Assembly: GCA_937881505.1 (NCBI GenBank)
Contig: CALGEM010000041.1
Span: 1-7,129, forward strand
From: an uncultured euryarchaeote
Lineage (GTDB): Archaea > Thermoplasmatota > Poseidoniia > Poseidoniales > Poseidoniaceae
Direction of reading: 5' to 3'
DNA: 7,129 nucleotides
The notes beneath the pieces were generated by a model, which had not been told where the DNA came from, did not search any database, and was given only the letters and a program-made list of their open reading frames with translations. A program made the translations under genes and the position numbers. How positions within the stretch are numbered: the stretch's first letter is position 1; each line of letters begins with the position of its first letter. Shown in pieces: positions 6,300-7,129 of the stretch.

Positions 6300-7025
6300 A
6301 TGCTGAGGCGAATCGGCGGGATGAGTGGTTTATTCGTCCTTCTTGCCTTCCTTTGGTACCTCGTGTTTCCATCCATGACAGCCTGCACCGACATGGCCAC
6401 GGGCGTGGAGAATGAGGAATGCCGGGAATTCATCACGCCGATTATGTCGTTTTTCTGTGCGCTGCCTCCACTTATCATCGCTGTCCTGGTCTTCGTTTCA
6501 AACCACGGCGCCAAACCCAAGGTGCTGCTTCAGAGCCCCCTCGTGGATGCGGAAGGAAAAATGCAACTCCAGGCAGGCGTCCAAGAATTTGAGGAGAGCA
6601 GCAAGCAGACGCAACTCGCACAGTCTGGTATGAAAATTGGTGCCGTGTTGGTGGTTGGCTCCTACGGCCTGAACCTGGTGGCGGGTATGCTCGTCCTTCT
6701 TCTGGCCATCCTTTGCGGCATGTCCATGGGCAACAATTGCGGCGACGACGGTATTGAGACGTTTTTGTCATGGATTTCACTTGGAAACTTCGGCATCAAC
6801 CTCGGTTTGGTCGTGTTTTTGATCTCTGCCATTGGTAAATTGGTGATTGAATATCAACTCGAAACAACGGGCATGTCCACCCAAACAAAACCGGCAGTGG
6901 CGGCCGATACCAAGGTGAAATCACCCTGCCCGGCATGCGGCGCAACATTGCGATTCCCTGTCGAGTATCAAGGCCAGGTGCAGTGCCCGAAGTGTGACCA
7001 TGTCTTCGTGGTCGGCATGAAGTGA
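6300..7025 (+). CDS. Unrecognised four-helix membrane protein with C-terminal zinc ribbon
   Basis: I do not recognise this family. From the ATG at 6300 the protein has 241 residues. Four hydrophobic segments are visible at about 8-24, 47-67, 112-141 and 161-183. Positive charges near the N-terminus (MLRRIGG) suggest that end is inside. The loops between helices 1 and 2 and between 3 and 4 are acidic and would lie outside; each carries two cysteines (29 and 41; 139 and 147) that could form disulfides. The 45-residue loop between helices 2 and 3 is polar and would be cytoplasmic. The tail after helix 4 is a zinc ribbon, Cys210-x2-Cys213-x15-Cys229-x2-Cys232 (CPACG and CPKCD), resembling short MJ0042-like ribbons that bind metal and sometimes nucleic acid or protein. 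An in-frame TTG at 6279 would add seven residues; an ATG at 6321 would remove seven. The ribbon suggests a sensing or scaffold role at the inner membrane face, but the function is unknown. Confidence 0.8.
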   Translation: MLRRIGGMSGLFVLLAFLWYLVFPSMTACTDMATGVENEECREFITPIMSFFCALPPLIIAVLVFVSNHGAKPKVLLQSPLVDAEGKMQLQAGVQEFEESSKQTQLAQSGMKIGAVLVVGSYGLNLVAGMLVLLLAILCGMSMGNNCGDDGIETFLSWISLGNFGINLGLVVFLISAIGKLVIEYQLETTGMSTQTKPAVAADTKVKSPCPACGATLRFPVEYQGQVQCPKCDHVFVVGMK

Positions 7026-7032
7026 ACACCGG

Positions 7033-7129
7033 TCAATCGCTCTCGCTGAGCCATGCCTCGACCAGCCCCGGCAGCAATTCGCCGGCTTTACCCAAGTGAA
7101 CTTCATCAAAGGCTCCGATGTTCATCGGT
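7033..7129 (-). CDS. 3' end of a - strand gene, product unrecognised
   Basis: On the - strand an open frame enters from the right edge and stops at TGA (complement of 7033-7035). Thirty-one residues are visible, including NIGAFDEVHLGKAGELLPGL and ending in WLSESD. The pattern of alternating hydrophobic and charged residues, with a helix-like LLPGLVEAWL end, looks like the C-terminal helix of a soluble globular protein. I cannot name the family. The 5' end lies outside the window. The gene converges on the membrane-protein gene with 7 bp between stop codons, like the HMG-CoA synthase/tdh pair. Confidence 0.6.
   Translation of the reverse strand, partial: PMNIGAFDEVHLGKAGELLPGLVEAWLSESD

Noticed and set aside
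1..7129. A novel defence, mobile or RNA-guided system
   Set aside because: There are no direct-repeat arrays, transposase, integrase, nuclease, reverse transcriptase or toxin-antitoxin-like pairs, and no tRNA-like folds were seen. The genes are mainly conserved housekeeping functions.

Overview
The window reads as a compact archaeal chromosome segment, most likely from a marine Euryarchaeota/Thermoplasmatota lineage such as Marine Group II (Poseidoniales). The assignment is an inference from gene content. There is a group II (thermosome-type) chaperonin, an HMG-CoA synthase for isoprenoid lipid synthesis and a CTP synthase with archaeal/eukaryotic-type motifs. Several proteins end in acidic residues, and some genes lack a Shine-Dalgarno site but carry an A/T-rich patch about 26 nt before the start codon, as leaderless genes would.

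Layout. At the left edge are the last codons of a + strand gene, followed by a divergent thermosome subunit (96-1688, +) and an HMG-CoA synthase with an apparent GTG start (1745-3316, +). L-threonine 3-dehydrogenase (3320-4372, -) converges on HMG-CoA synthase with only 3 bp between the stop codons. A 133-bp divergent promoter region (4373-4505) separates it from CTP synthase pyrG (4506-6137, +). A 162-bp gap follows, then an unrecognised four-helix membrane protein with a C-terminal zinc ribbon (about 6300-7025, +). That gene converges, 7 bp apart, on the 3' end of an unidentified - strand gene running off the right edge. No stretch longer than 300 bases lacks a gene.

The genes do not form a pathway. 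They are housekeeping functions: protein folding, the first committed step of the mevalonate route, threonine catabolism and CTP supply. Nothing points to a defence system, mobile element, CRISPR array, tRNA or rRNA. The items most worth a second look are the strongly eukaryote-like CTP synthase, the chaperonin with altered nucleotide-site residues and no Gly-Met tail, the enlarged HMG-CoA synthase, an Asp in place of the usual Glu zinc ligand in threonine dehydrogenase, and the unknown membrane/zinc-ribbon protein.
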